64,000 nucleotides of DNA, taken from positions 6,351 through 70,350 of the forward strand of contig CAZIWH010000003.1 in NCBI GenBank assembly GCA_964542985.1, read 5' to 3'. The position numbers were made by a program, and so were the translations under genes. The stretch comes from QNYQ01 sp964542985 (GTDB lineage Archaea > Thermoproteota > Thermoprotei_A > Sulfolobales > Pyrodictiaceae). The notes beneath the pieces are model-generated. The model ran no database searches. It had not been told where the DNA came from and saw only the letters and a list, made by a program, of their open reading frames with translations. Each line of letters starts with the position of its first letter. Position 1 is the first letter of the stretch. Below, one piece after another: positions 50,243 to 59,304 of the stretch.

Positions 50243-52687
50243 ATGCCTGAATACCCCCTGGCTTCTTCTGTGTCTCCCTTGCTGGCCGCGTGGTTCTTCC
50301 TGGCAGGTGGTGGGGACTTGCCTGTCCGGGTCTCCCTTTTGGCCAGTGTTGTCTTTTCTGTGGCTGTTCTCCTGGTAGCTTCTGCTTGGGCGGCACGTGC
50401 TTATGATGGTGGAGCGGTGGTGCTTAGTGGCGGCGGCTGTGGGCCCGTGGTTGTAGCTGCGCCTCGGGGGGTGCCGGTTAGCAGTAGCTACGTGTTGAAC
50501 GTGTCCTGGGTGCTTGTCCCGAAGCCTGCTCCCCGCTGCATGCTTGGGCCGAAGAAGATCTACGTGCAGGTTGTCTCCGGGGATGGTGTGGCGGAGGGTG
50601 CGAGGGTCTACATTGTGGGCCCGTGGGGTGTCTGCTGGGAGAGCGTGGGGCCCCGGGGCGTGGCTGAGCTCGATGTGCCCGTGGGCCCCTACTCTGCCCG
50701 CGTGGCTGTGCTCTATGACCGCGATGGCGACGGACGTGTTGACTACGTGGCTGGGCCCGTGGGGCTCGACGTGACTGGCTGCGTGTGTGCTCAGTTCCTC
50801 AGCCTCAAGCTGGAGCCCGTCTCCCTCGTCCTCCCGGCTCCGCTCCATGCTTCGAGCAAGGGCGGCGGCGTCGGGCTGGGCTGCCTCGGGGGCCTCTGCT
50901 TCTACGCCTACCCCGTGCCCCCCTCGGGGATGGTGGAGGTGGAGCCCCCAAGGGGCCTCGGCTTCGCAGCAGACATGGAGGCGGCTGTGGACGCGTCTCT
51001 CAGCGTCTATGCTCCTGCTGGGTGGCCTCCGCTGCGCGGCGTCTACAGCTGCCGCCCCGGCTCCCGTGGGAGGCTGCTCCTTGTTGCTTCCACGGGGGGC
51101 GTGGAGCGGGTTGGCTGGGCCCTGCTCCCCCGTGGCCTCGCTGTGGCGTCGGGTGAGCCGGTGCTTGCTGTGGCCTACGGCGTGGAGCTTAGGGGGGTTA
51201 ACGCCTCGTTAATCAAAGTGAAGCTGCCGGAGGGGATTGCAGACCTTCTCCACGTCGTGGGGCTAGAGCCTCCGGTCTATAGGTTGGAGGTGTGGAACGG
51301 GAGCCTTCCCGCGGGCGGCGCGGTGGAGGCCCGGTGGAGCAACATGAGCCTAGCGGTGGTGGCCTACAATGCTTCAGCAAGTCTCCGCGTCCTCGTGCTC
51401 GACCCCTACCCCTTCGCGGTGCTCAACGAGACGCTGAGGCGCGTCGCTGCCGCGGTTTGGCCCCTCCAGCCCCGGAGCTGGAGCGGTCTCGCAGCCCACG
51501 CGGCGGTCTACATCGCTGCTCCCTGGGAGGGGCCGCTGGGGCTCCCCTGGAGTCCCGACGCGGTAGTGGCGAGTGGGCTCATACAGTGGCTCGCCGAGGC
51601 CAATGCCTCCCACGGAGACCCCGTGGGGTGGCTTAACAGGCTCCTAGACTATTGGAGTCTCGTCGCGACGGGGCCAAGCATCTACACTCCCCTGGCCGCC
51701 CCGTGGCTCCCAGGGGAGGCGGGCTGGAGGCTCGACCAGAGGCTGGGCCTGGCCCTCGCCGAGGAGGCTTGGCACTTGCTCCACAGGAGCGGCTACAGCG
51801 GCCCCATGCTCAACTGGGCGGTGGAGACACCGTGGGGCCCCGGGGTAGGGCTCTGGTGGCTCTACGCGCCTGGCGCCCCCGCGGAGCTGGGCTGGAGCCC
51901 CGCCGGGGGCTATCCAGCGGCCGACCAGGAAGTGCTGCTCCACGTCCTCCGCGAGGCCGGGGGCCTCGTGGAAACCGAGGCGCCGGTCTACGCTAGGGTT
52001 GACGGCTACCCCGTGCTCATGCTCAGGGGCTGGGCCTATACGCCAGTGCAGCCAGAGACCATGGACTCCTCCGTGCTCCTCCACATACTCGACGCGGCCC
52101 GCGGCGTCCTGGGGCTCCGCGAGGCGCTGGAGAGGAGGGCGGCAGAGAGACTCGAGGCGATGAGCGCTAGGCCGCTTGGCGCCGTGGCCTGGGGCGCGGT
52201 GCTGTGGGGAGGAGCAAGGGAGAAACTCAATGCTACCGGGCTGTTGGCTGTAGAGTGTATGGGAGCTGTGGCGAAGGCAAATGCCACGGGAGTCGGGGGC
52301 GTGTGGGCGGTCAACGGCACAGTGGAGCTGCTACTAGAGCCCACGGGGCCCGGGCCCGGCTACTGCGTAGCCGTGACGGCACAGCCCCCCAAGAGGCCCC
52401 TCATAGCCAGGCCGCCCGGCGGAGCACTGGTCTACGTCACCAGGGTTCACGGCAGGGCCCACGTGTGGCTCCTGGGCCCTGGCATCGGCTACGTGGCGGC
52501 TCTAGGGCCGGCAACGCTGGAGCCGCCTCCCGGCGCCACAGTGCTCCACGCGACGGTGACGCCCCGGGCAGCGCTGCTTGTCGTGGAGGTAAGCCATCCC
52601 ACGGCCGTACCCGTCGAGGCCACGGGCACGGCGGAGGTTGTGGCAGCGTCCACGTTTACCCCCGGGAGGCTAGCGGTGCCCACATAG
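50243..52687 (+). CDS. large exported hypothetical protein
   Basis: An 814-residue protein with an N-terminal hydrophobic segment (residues about 28-50, VSLLASVVFSVAVLLVASAW) that exports or anchors it. Residues about 100-180 form a beta-rich domain with DRDGDGRVDY, an EF-hand-like calcium loop. A long middle domain follows, and the C-terminal third is beta-rich again. About ten N-x-S/T sites support glycosylation on the outside. It has no C-terminal anchor. There are paired Trp/Pro-rich segments in the middle (NWAVETPWGPGVGLWWLYAP). I do not recognise the family; surface or S-layer-linked roles are guesses. Confidence 0.7.
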   Translation: MPEYPLASSVSPLLAAWFFLAGGGDLPVRVSLLASVVFSVAVLLVASAWAARAYDGGAVVLSGGGCGPVVVAAPRGVPVSSSYVLNVSWVLVPKPAPRCMLGPKKIYVQVVSGDGVAEGARVYIVGPWGVCWESVGPRGVAELDVPVGPYSARVAVLYDRDGDGRVDYVAGPVGLDVTGCVCAQFLSLKLEPVSLVLPAPLHASSKGGGVGLGCLGGLCFYAYPVPPSGMVEVEPPRGLGFAADMEAAVDASLSVYAPAGWPPLRGVYSCRPGSRGRLLLVASTGGVERVGWALLPRGLAVASGEPVLAVAYGVELRGVNASLIKVKLPEGIADLLHVVGLEPPVYRLEVWNGSLPAGGAVEARWSNMSLAVVAYNASASLRVLVLDPYPFAVLNETLRRVAAAVWPLQPRSWSGLAAHAAVYIAAPWEGPLGLPWSPDAVVASGLIQWLAEANASHGDPVGWLNRLLDYWSLVATGPSIYTPLAAPWLPGEAGWRLDQRLGLALAEEAWHLLHRSGYSGPMLNWAVETPWGPGVGLWWLYAPGAPAELGWSPAGGYPAADQEVLLHVLREAGGLVETEAPVYARVDGYPVLMLRGWAYTPVQPETMDSSVLLHILDAARGVLGLREALERRAAERLEAMSARPLGAVAWGAVLWGGAREKLNATGLLAVECMGAVAKANATGVGGVWAVNGTVELLLEPTGPGPGYCVAVTAQPPKRPLIARPPGGALVYVTRVHGRAHVWLLGPGIGYVAALGPATLEPPPGATVLHATVTPRAALLVVEVSHPTAVPVEATGTAEVVAASTFTPGRLAVPT

Positions 52688-52812
52688 GAAGCTCCTATGA
52701 GGCCCCTCCTCTGGGGCATGGTTTGGCGGGGTGGCGGTGTGGAGGTTCGCTAGGGCCTAGCCCCCTCCGGGGGCGGTGACGCGGTATGGCGGAGGCCGAA
52801 GCCGCCCACAAG

Positions 52813-54354
52813 TTAGCCCAGGCTGCCGCGTATCACGCCGGCCCTGGCTATGGCCTCCTCTGCTACGCTGCGCAGGCCTGCTGCTATGGCTTCGCGTGCC
52901 TCCAGGAGGGCCTCCTCGTAGTCGGGGGGCGGGCCTCCCGGGCGGCTGCGGGCTATGGTCTCGGCCTCTTCCACGTCCTCCTTTATGAGGCGGAGGGCAT
53001 CCTCGTCCTTGACGTACGTCTCGAGCACCCTAGGCGCGTAGTAGCGTAGCTCGTGCTCCGCGTCGAGGGGGAGGAGGGGCAGCAGCTCCAGGAGCTGCTC
53101 GACCGCGTCCTCGCCTAGGCGGCGTCTTGCCTCCCGGAGGCCCCTGCCGAGCCCTATGAGGGCGGGTGGGAGGCCGATGGTGTAAAGGGCGGCGGCGAAG
53201 CTTATCGCCCTCGGGAGGTGGAGGCTCCTCGGCGGCCTCATCTCCAACAGCTCGGGGTCGGCGGCGAACTCTAGGCTCGACTCGAGGCTCCTGGGGTACT
53301 CGCTGTGGCTGAGCCTCGCCCTCCTCTTGGGCACGAAGCTCGCTACCTCGGAGACGAGCCTGGCTATGCGTAGGAGGAGGCGGAGGTACTCTCTCGTGAA
53401 CACCTTGGCTGCCGTGACGAGGAGCTTCTCCTGCTCCGGGTCGAGCAGCCTGGGCTCTGTGTGGAGCCCGGAGCGGAGCGCCTCTACGACAGCCGCGACT
53501 GCCCCGGGGCCCTGGTCGTAGCGGAGCCCGGACTGAATAGTGGCGGTGGAGTAGCCCCTGTACTGCCTCTTGAACATCTCTACGGCCCAGGGGCTGAGGT
53601 GGCCGCGGAAGGGTAGCGCCCCGACACCCATGATGGGGTAGACCCTTGTGTTCGCATCCTCGGCCCAACGGTGGAGCCTCGACAGCGCGTAGACGAGTGC
53701 CAGGCTCGAAGTGAGGTGACCGTAGGCGAGCGCGGTGTCCGACTTGCCTAAGAGGACACGGTAGTGGGTGTAGTGGAGCCCGAGGTAGCTCAGCAGCGCA
53801 TTCTTCATCCCTTCGAGTATCTTGTCCACGTGGAGGAGGGCCTGGAAGTCCTCGACCAGGGGTATGACCTCTATCTGGCCAGTCTTTATGCCCAGCTCCT
53901 CCTCGGCGAGCCTCTGGAGCTTCAGTATCCTCCTCTGCACCACGTATATCTCGTACCCGGTGCTGCTCATCGGGTTTATTATGTAGCGGACAGCTTCTCT
54001 CCCAGTCTTCTCCAGCGCCTTCTTGTTTGCGACAAGAACGCCCCAGAGGACCATAACCTGGCGCTCGGGCTCCTCGAGCCTCTCCGAGGGTATCCTCGGG
54101 GTTACGAGGAAGTCCTCGCCCGGCACCAGGCCGTGGAGGAGCAGCTTCTCAACCACCCACTGGACCTGGTGGTAGGGAGTCAGCTTGCCCTCATAGTCTA
54201 TCATCTTCTCGTCCAGGCCCAGGCCTCCACGGCTCCTGGGGAGGAGGTCGCGGAGAGCCTCCTCAACCTCATCCTGCGCACTGAACCCGCGGCTCGCGGA
54301 GTCCGGGTGCTGCGTGGCCATCGCCAGTGGTACGGGGTAGCCGAGCACCCTCAA
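52813..54354 (-). CDS. ppcA: phosphoenolpyruvate carboxylase, archaeal type
   Basis: Adds bicarbonate to PEP to give oxaloacetate, feeding the aspartate family. It is the small archaeal PEPC (about 500 residues, against about 900 in bacteria). Marks are MATQHPDSASRGFSAQDEV near the start, DYEGKLTPYHQVQWVVEKLL, and SELMSST-like PMSSTGYEIYVV, with GHLSPWAVEMFKRQYRGYST later. TTG 54354 is the start. It faces away from thrB and the trans-sulfuration gene, which use aspartate-derived homoserine. Confidence 0.95.
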   Translation of the reverse strand: MRVLGYPVPLAMATQHPDSASRGFSAQDEVEEALRDLLPRSRGGLGLDEKMIDYEGKLTPYHQVQWVVEKLLLHGLVPGEDFLVTPRIPSERLEEPERQVMVLWGVLVANKKALEKTGREAVRYIINPMSSTGYEIYVVQRRILKLQRLAEEELGIKTGQIEVIPLVEDFQALLHVDKILEGMKNALLSYLGLHYTHYRVLLGKSDTALAYGHLTSSLALVYALSRLHRWAEDANTRVYPIMGVGALPFRGHLSPWAVEMFKRQYRGYSTATIQSGLRYDQGPGAVAAVVEALRSGLHTEPRLLDPEQEKLLVTAAKVFTREYLRLLLRIARLVSEVASFVPKRRARLSHSEYPRSLESSLEFAADPELLEMRPPRSLHLPRAISFAAALYTIGLPPALIGLGRGLREARRRLGEDAVEQLLELLPLLPLDAEHELRYYAPRVLETYVKDEDALRLIKEDVEEAETIARSRPGGPPPDYEEALLEAREAIAAGLRSVAEEAIARAGVIRGSLG

Positions 54355-54464
54355 CGACCCTGGATAGCGTTGGAATGCCGGTGGGAGGAACCCGCATATA
54401 AGGCCTTATGCCGGCCTCGGGGCTGCAGTGGCCCCGAAGAGGCCCCGGGAGGTGGGGCGAGGCT

Positions 54465-55412
54465 TTGGCCTCCCATGTAAGGGTTAGGGCGTACGCGAGC
54501 AGCGCCAACCTCGGGCCAGGCTTCGACGCGGTAGCAGTGGCGCACACCAGCTTCTACGACGAGGTTGAGGCCAGGCTGGAGCCCGGCAGCGGTAGCGTAG
54601 TCATCGAGACCGTGTATGGTCCCTACGCGGTTGGCGCCGGGAACGCCGAGACCGCGAAGAGGGCGGTGGAGGAGCTGCTCAGGCTCACCGGCTACAGGCT
54701 GGGCTCAGAGGACCTCGTGCTCCGCGTCTACAAGGGCGTGCCCGCGGGCAGGGGGCTAGGGAGCAGCGGCGCCTCCGCCGCCGCCGCGGTCAAGGCTGCC
54801 TCCATGCTGCTCGGCCTCGAGGACGAGGCGGACGCTACCCTGCTCGTTGAGGCTGCGGGCCGTGGCGAGGCCGCCGCGGCAGGGAGCCCGCACTACGACA
54901 ACGCTGCAGCGAGCCTTCTGGGAGGCTTCTCCGTCGTCGCGAGGGACCTTGAGGGCAGGCTCTACGTGCGCAGCTTTCCCCTTGAGGCCTGGTTCGTGGT
55001 CTACGTGCCCAAGCCGAGGATGCTCCTCGGAGCAAAGACTAGGCTGATGAGGGAGGTGCTGCCCAAGACTGTGCCGCTTGACGCCGCGGCAAGGAACTGG
55101 GCGAGGCTCGCCATGCTCGTCGCGGCTGTGCTCAGCGGAGACTTGAGGCTGTTTGGGGAGATGATGATGCAGGACGAGATAGTTGAGCCTGCGAGGCGCC
55201 GCTACATACCATGCTACCTGGAGGCCAGGGAGGCCGCTCTCGGCGCTGGGGCTCTCGGCGTAGCTATAAGCGGCGCTGGGCCCAGCCTGGTGGCGCTCGC
55301 TGCGGACGAGAAGACGGCCAACAAGGTTGCGGCTGCGCTCGCCGAGTGCCCCTGCTGCGAGCCTGACATAGTGAAGGCGGCGCGGCCCGCGCCCCCAGCC
55401 TCAAGGGTGTAG
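54465..55412 (+). CDS. thrB: homoserine kinase
   Basis: A GHMP kinase that phosphorylates homoserine for threonine (or methionine-branch) synthesis. It opens ASSANLGPGFDAVAVAHTSF, has the phosphate loop GRGLGSSGASAAAAVKAA and the C-terminal AISGAGPSLVALA. TTG 54465 with GGGAGGTGG ending 9 bases upstream gives 315 residues and is better than an ATG further upstream. The trans-sulfuration gene follows after 22 bases in the same direction, so the two likely form an operon. Confidence 0.94.
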   Translation: MASHVRVRAYASSANLGPGFDAVAVAHTSFYDEVEARLEPGSGSVVIETVYGPYAVGAGNAETAKRAVEELLRLTGYRLGSEDLVLRVYKGVPAGRGLGSSGASAAAAVKAASMLLGLEDEADATLLVEAAGRGEAAAAGSPHYDNAAASLLGGFSVVARDLEGRLYVRSFPLEAWFVVYVPKPRMLLGAKTRLMREVLPKTVPLDAAARNWARLAMLVAAVLSGDLRLFGEMMMQDEIVEPARRRYIPCYLEAREAALGAGALGVAISGAGPSLVALAADEKTANKVAAALAECPCCEPDIVKAARPAPPASRV

Positions 55413-55434
55413 AGGAGGGCGGAGGGGCCCGGGA

Positions 55435-56608
55435 TTGGTGTACAGCGCGACCCGCGTCATAGAGGCGCTCCGTGGCGCCCGCAGCCCCGGGGAGCCTCTT
55501 GTGCCGCCGGTCAGCGTCTCCGCGGTCTACAGGTTCGTCGAGGCAGATGTGCCGCCGGTCATGGAGGTGAAGTACGGGAGAGAGAACAACCCGACCACAA
55601 TGCTGCTTGAACGCGGCCTCGCCGTGGCCGAGGAGGCTGACTGGTGCCTCGCCTTCAACAGTGGGATGGCTGCCATAGCGGGGGTATTGGAGGCCCTGGC
55701 CTCGCTCGAGGGCAGGCTCCGCGTGGTCTCCTCGAGGCTCCTTTACGGCTCCACACGCACCCTCCTTGACAAGATGAAGGTCCTCGGCCTCCTGGAGGTC
55801 AGGTACGCGGGGCCCCCCTGGGAGGAGCTCCTCGAGGCAGTGGAGGAGGAGAAGCCCAACCTCGTAGTCGTGGAGACCATTGGGAACCCGACGCTCCGCG
55901 TCCCCCCGCTGCCCAGGCTCTCCAGGCTCTGCCGCGGCGTGGGCTGCAGGCTCCTCGTGGNNNNNNNNNNCCCCCTACCTCTACCAGCCGCTGAGCCTTG
56001 GAGACCACGTGATAGTAGTGGAAAGCCTCACAAAATACATCAGTGGCCATAATGACGTGCTTGGCGGCGCTGCCTGCGGCCTCGGCGAAGAACTCCTGGA
56101 ACCCATCTGGCAGGCGCGCAGGCTCACCGGAACCATACTCCAGCCCCTCGAGGCCTACCTGGCAGCGAGGGGCCTCAAGACGCTCCACCTCCGCATGGAG
56201 CGGGTCTCCCGCACGGCCATAGAGCTCGCCAGAGCCGTTGAGGAGTCTGGGCTGGCCTCCAGGGTCTACTACCCCGGGCTAGAGAGTCATCCCGACCACA
56301 CCGAGGCCCGCAGCCTCTTCCCCGGCCTCTACGGCGGCGTGGTGAGCATAGAGGTTCCGGGCTGCGCTGAGGCCGCGAAGAGGATGCTCAAAAGCCTCCG
56401 CATAGTGGTGCCGGGGCCCAGCCTGGGCGGCGTGGAGTCAATAGCAGCGTACCCTTATGAGAGCAGCCACAGGGGGTTGAGCGAGGAGGAGAAGCGGAGG
56501 CTCGGCATAACCCCAGGCCTGGTCAGGATAAGCGTCGGCCTAGAGGATTCCGGAGATCTTGTCGAGGACGTGCTGACCGCGCTTAGGGCGGCGACAGGTA
56601 GGGGCTGA
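55435..56608 (+). CDS. cystathionine gamma-synthase-like PLP enzyme, split by an assembly gap
   Basis: A Cys/Met-metabolism PLP enzyme, about 390 residues, read in two frames only because of the 10 Ns at 55961-55970. Before the gap are PPVSVSAVYRF, YGRENNPTTMLLERGLA and FNSGMAAI; after it are VVESLTKYISGHNDVLGGA (PLP lysine in SLTKY), LKSLRIVVPGPSLGGVESI and HRGLSEEEKRRLGI. These fit cystathionine gamma-synthase, O-acetyl/phospho-homoserine sulfhydrylase or gamma-lyase. Its place after homoserine kinase suggests use of an activated homoserine to make sulfur amino acids. It is not a pseudogene. Confidence 0.88.
55961..55970. other. assembly gap (10 N) inside the trans-sulfuration gene
   Basis: Ten placeholder Ns. 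The flanks end LLV and resume PYLYQP. In this family the missing piece is normally DNTFAT, which would need about 15 bases. The true gap must be a multiple of three to keep the frame, so ten is not real. Confidence 0.9.
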
Positions 56609-57065
56609 GGAGCCGCCGCAGGGCCTCCAATAGCTCGCCCGGAGGCATGCCACGCAGCTTCTCAATGCTCTCTGCAAGCTCCCTGTCGCCAACCGAGCAC
56701 CTAACCCACGCCGCCAGGATCCCCGTGGATACCATGTACGCGGCTTCCTCGGCGCCGAGGAGTCCATAGTGGAGGACGGCGGCGAGCTGCGTCACGCTCC
56801 TAACCCGGAGCAGCACGGGGCCGCGGGGCCCTAGGGCGTAGAGCGGCTCGCTTGCCTCATTCCTGCTCGTGGCTACTGGCACTATAAGTCCGCCCCTCCT
56901 CGCTACAAGCCCTATCCTCTCAAGCTCAAGCACATATCTTCTCACTGTGGAGGGCCTCAACCCCAGTGCCTCCGCCAGAGCCTTGACCTCCATTGGGCCG
57001 CGAGCCCGCAGCTCCTCGAGCAGCCGGCGATAGGACTCAGGTAGCTGCTGGCCGCTGCCCTGCAA
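56583..57065 (-). CDS. winged-helix transcription regulator
   Basis: A helix-turn-helix protein (EVKALAEALGLRPSTVRRYV, then LELERIGLVARRGGLIV) joined to a helical C-terminal domain that may bind a ligand or dimerise. TTG 57065 gives 160 residues; the frame continues to 57254, but that extension is basic, Gly/Pro-rich and overlaps the divergent S16 promoter. Its 3' end overlaps the trans-sulfuration gene by 26 bases. Regulation of its divergent neighbour is possible but unproven. Confidence 0.75.
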   Translation of the reverse strand: MQGSGQQLPESYRRLLEELRARGPMEVKALAEALGLRPSTVRRYVLELERIGLVARRGGLIVPVATSRNEASEPLYALGPRGPVLLRVRSVTQLAAVLHYGLLGAEEAAYMVSTGILAAWVRCSVGDRELAESIEKLRGMPPGELLEALRRLLSPYLSPP

Positions 57066-57237
57066 AGCCGATGCCCCAGTGCCGTAGCAGTGAATAACTG
57101 TAGTGATAAATCCTGCCCGGGATAGAGCGGGTTCGCTGCAGCCTCTAGGGCTCCAAGCCGGCCGCAGTCCACAGTTGTGTGGGACACGGAACGTTTTACG
57201 GAACACCCCGCCGCGGGCCCCTGCCGGGGTGGTTAGT

Positions 57238-59304
57238 GTGAGGCGGCACGGCATCCAGGTCCTCCTTGTGCTCGCGCTTCTCGCTGTCCCCCTGCTTGCC
57301 CCCCTGGCCGGGGCGCAGCAGGGCTACACGTGGACCAGGACGGTGACGATGCTCGTCCCGGCGGTGGCGAGGACATCCACCGGCTACGTCGGCGTCATGT
57401 CAAGGCTTGTGGTCACCGTGGCGGCGCCTGGCAGCGGCACGGTCTACGTCTCCGCGGACCCATTGACGGAGCTGGACATGCAGGCAGCGGCCAGGATGGC
57501 CGCGGTGATAGGCACGCTGCTCGCTGGATACGACTACTACAGCTTCGACTACTTCATCCGCGTCGAGTCGAACTCCACTATAGTGGGTGGCCCCAGCGCC
57601 AGTGGTGCCATGGCCGTAGCTATAATGGCGGCGCTCCGCGGCAAGACTATACCGAGCAACTTCTCTATGACTGGCATGGTGGATCCGGACGCTACCCTCG
57701 GACCTGTGGGCGGTGTGCCGGAGAAGCTGCTCGCAGCCGCCGACGCTGGAGTGAAGGTGTTCGTAGTCCCGGCGGGCCAGGGTGTAGCCCTGGACCTTAA
57801 CACCGGCCAGTACGTTAATGTAACCAAGCTAGGCGAGGAGAAGGGCGTCAAAGTGATAGAGGCTGCTACGATACTAGACGCCTACGTGGCGGCTACGGGT
57901 GACAAGGGGATACTTAAGGAGATACCGGCGGCTGCGAAGCTCCAGTACCCCGAGTGGCTCAGGAAGAGCCTGGAGGACACCATAACTCTCTTCCGCAAGG
58001 CAGCGGAGGGCAACGTGACCTGCGCAGCGGTGGCTGTGAAGCAGCTTCCAGCCGAGCTCGCCAAGCCCGTTGAGAGGCTCATAGCAGCTGCAAACGAGAG
58101 CATCAAGGTGGGCACAGAGCTGCTGTCCCGGGGGCTCCTCTATAGCGCGGCGAGCCGCTACTTCGGCGCAGCCATAGACGCGACAGAGGCCTGCATACTG
58201 GCCAAGGTACTCGCCTCCAGTAATCTGATAAAGGCTCTGGCCGCAGAGGCTACGCCGCTCATACAAGCGGCCAACGGGACTATAGGGATTGTTGACCCCT
58301 ATCTGAGGGGCATGCTGATACCCCGCCACAATATGACCGACCTACAGCTCCAGCTAGCTGTAGCGACCCTTCTCCGCCTCAGCGACGCCCGCAGCAGCGC
58401 CGTTCGCGCCACAGCGGCGTTAAACGCGATAGTCAACGGCGTCATGCCCCTCACACCCTCTACTCTGGCGACCGTCGTCGACGAGAGCGTCTATGCCTAC
58501 TACCGCGCCCTCACCGCCCAGCAGTGGTTCAGCCTCCTTCGCAGCCACAGCGGCGGCAAGCCAATAGCGTGGCACCGCCTTGTGGAGGGCGTGCGCTCCT
58601 ACATCTACTTCGCGGGTAGCCTCGCCAGCTACGCCGAGGCCCTGGGGGTTCCAGACACCACGGCAACAAGCTACATTGAGCACGCAAAACTCCTTCTAGC
58701 TATGGCGAATAACACTGTGGACTACCTGGAGGCGCTGATGTACGCGGTTAGAGGGTTCGCGCACTACACGTTAACGTTCCGCATGGCGTTTAACGTTGGT
58801 CAGGCGGGCGTAGAGGCTGCTAAGAAGGGCCTAGAGATACTCATAGGGATAGCAGTCTCCAAGGGCCTAACCCCGTTGCTCCCCATGCTCTACCGCGAGT
58901 ATGGTAGCACCCTCAACGGCACAGCAAGCCTAAGCCTCTACATCCAGGGCGCCAGCTACGCGCTTTTACTGGACATACTTGCGCCCAGCGCCACCAAGCC
59001 CCCGGTAGTGGGGACGGGTAGCCAGCAGTGCAGAGCCACACCAGTAACCGAGACCGTGACAGCGGTGAAGACTGTGACCGTGGCGGTCAAGGAGGGAGGC
59101 AAGACTCTTACGACCAAGGTACCGGTAACAGTGAGCACAGTGATAACAAAGACTGTCGAGAAGAAGGCTGTAACAACGGTAACCTCGGTGAAACAGGTGA
59201 CGAGGACGCTGGTGATCCAGCAGGCCTCCTGGGGAGCCCTCTTCCTGGCAGCGCTCATAGCCTTCATAGCCGGCCTAGCAGCGGCGAGGATGGGCAAGTC
59301 CTAG
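57238..59304 (+). CDS. exported Lon-S16-like protease (paralog 2)
   Basis: A 688-residue exported protein with a clear signal peptide (IQVLLVLALLAVPLLAPLAGA), an S16 domain (about residues 30-230) and a long helical region, then a Thr/Val-rich stalk (TVTVAVKEGGKTLTTKVPVT) and a final membrane helix (ALFLAALIAFIAGLAA). The serine is in IVGGPSASGAMAV and the lysine in GVPEKLLAA. GTG 57238 is chosen because GGGGTGG lies 5 bases upstream. It has the same layout as the gene at 35607 but is longer and has the extra stalk. It ends by sharing a CTAG with the phosphatase gene. Confidence 0.86.
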   Translation: MRRHGIQVLLVLALLAVPLLAPLAGAQQGYTWTRTVTMLVPAVARTSTGYVGVMSRLVVTVAAPGSGTVYVSADPLTELDMQAAARMAAVIGTLLAGYDYYSFDYFIRVESNSTIVGGPSASGAMAVAIMAALRGKTIPSNFSMTGMVDPDATLGPVGGVPEKLLAAADAGVKVFVVPAGQGVALDLNTGQYVNVTKLGEEKGVKVIEAATILDAYVAATGDKGILKEIPAAAKLQYPEWLRKSLEDTITLFRKAAEGNVTCAAVAVKQLPAELAKPVERLIAAANESIKVGTELLSRGLLYSAASRYFGAAIDATEACILAKVLASSNLIKALAAEATPLIQAANGTIGIVDPYLRGMLIPRHNMTDLQLQLAVATLLRLSDARSSAVRATAALNAIVNGVMPLTPSTLATVVDESVYAYYRALTAQQWFSLLRSHSGGKPIAWHRLVEGVRSYIYFAGSLASYAEALGVPDTTATSYIEHAKLLLAMANNTVDYLEALMYAVRGFAHYTLTFRMAFNVGQAGVEAAKKGLEILIGIAVSKGLTPLLPMLYREYGSTLNGTASLSLYIQGASYALLLDILAPSATKPPVVGTGSQQCRATPVTETVTAVKTVTVAVKEGGKTLTTKVPVTVSTVITKTVEKKAVTTVTSVKQVTRTLVIQQASWGALFLAALIAFIAGLAAARMGKS

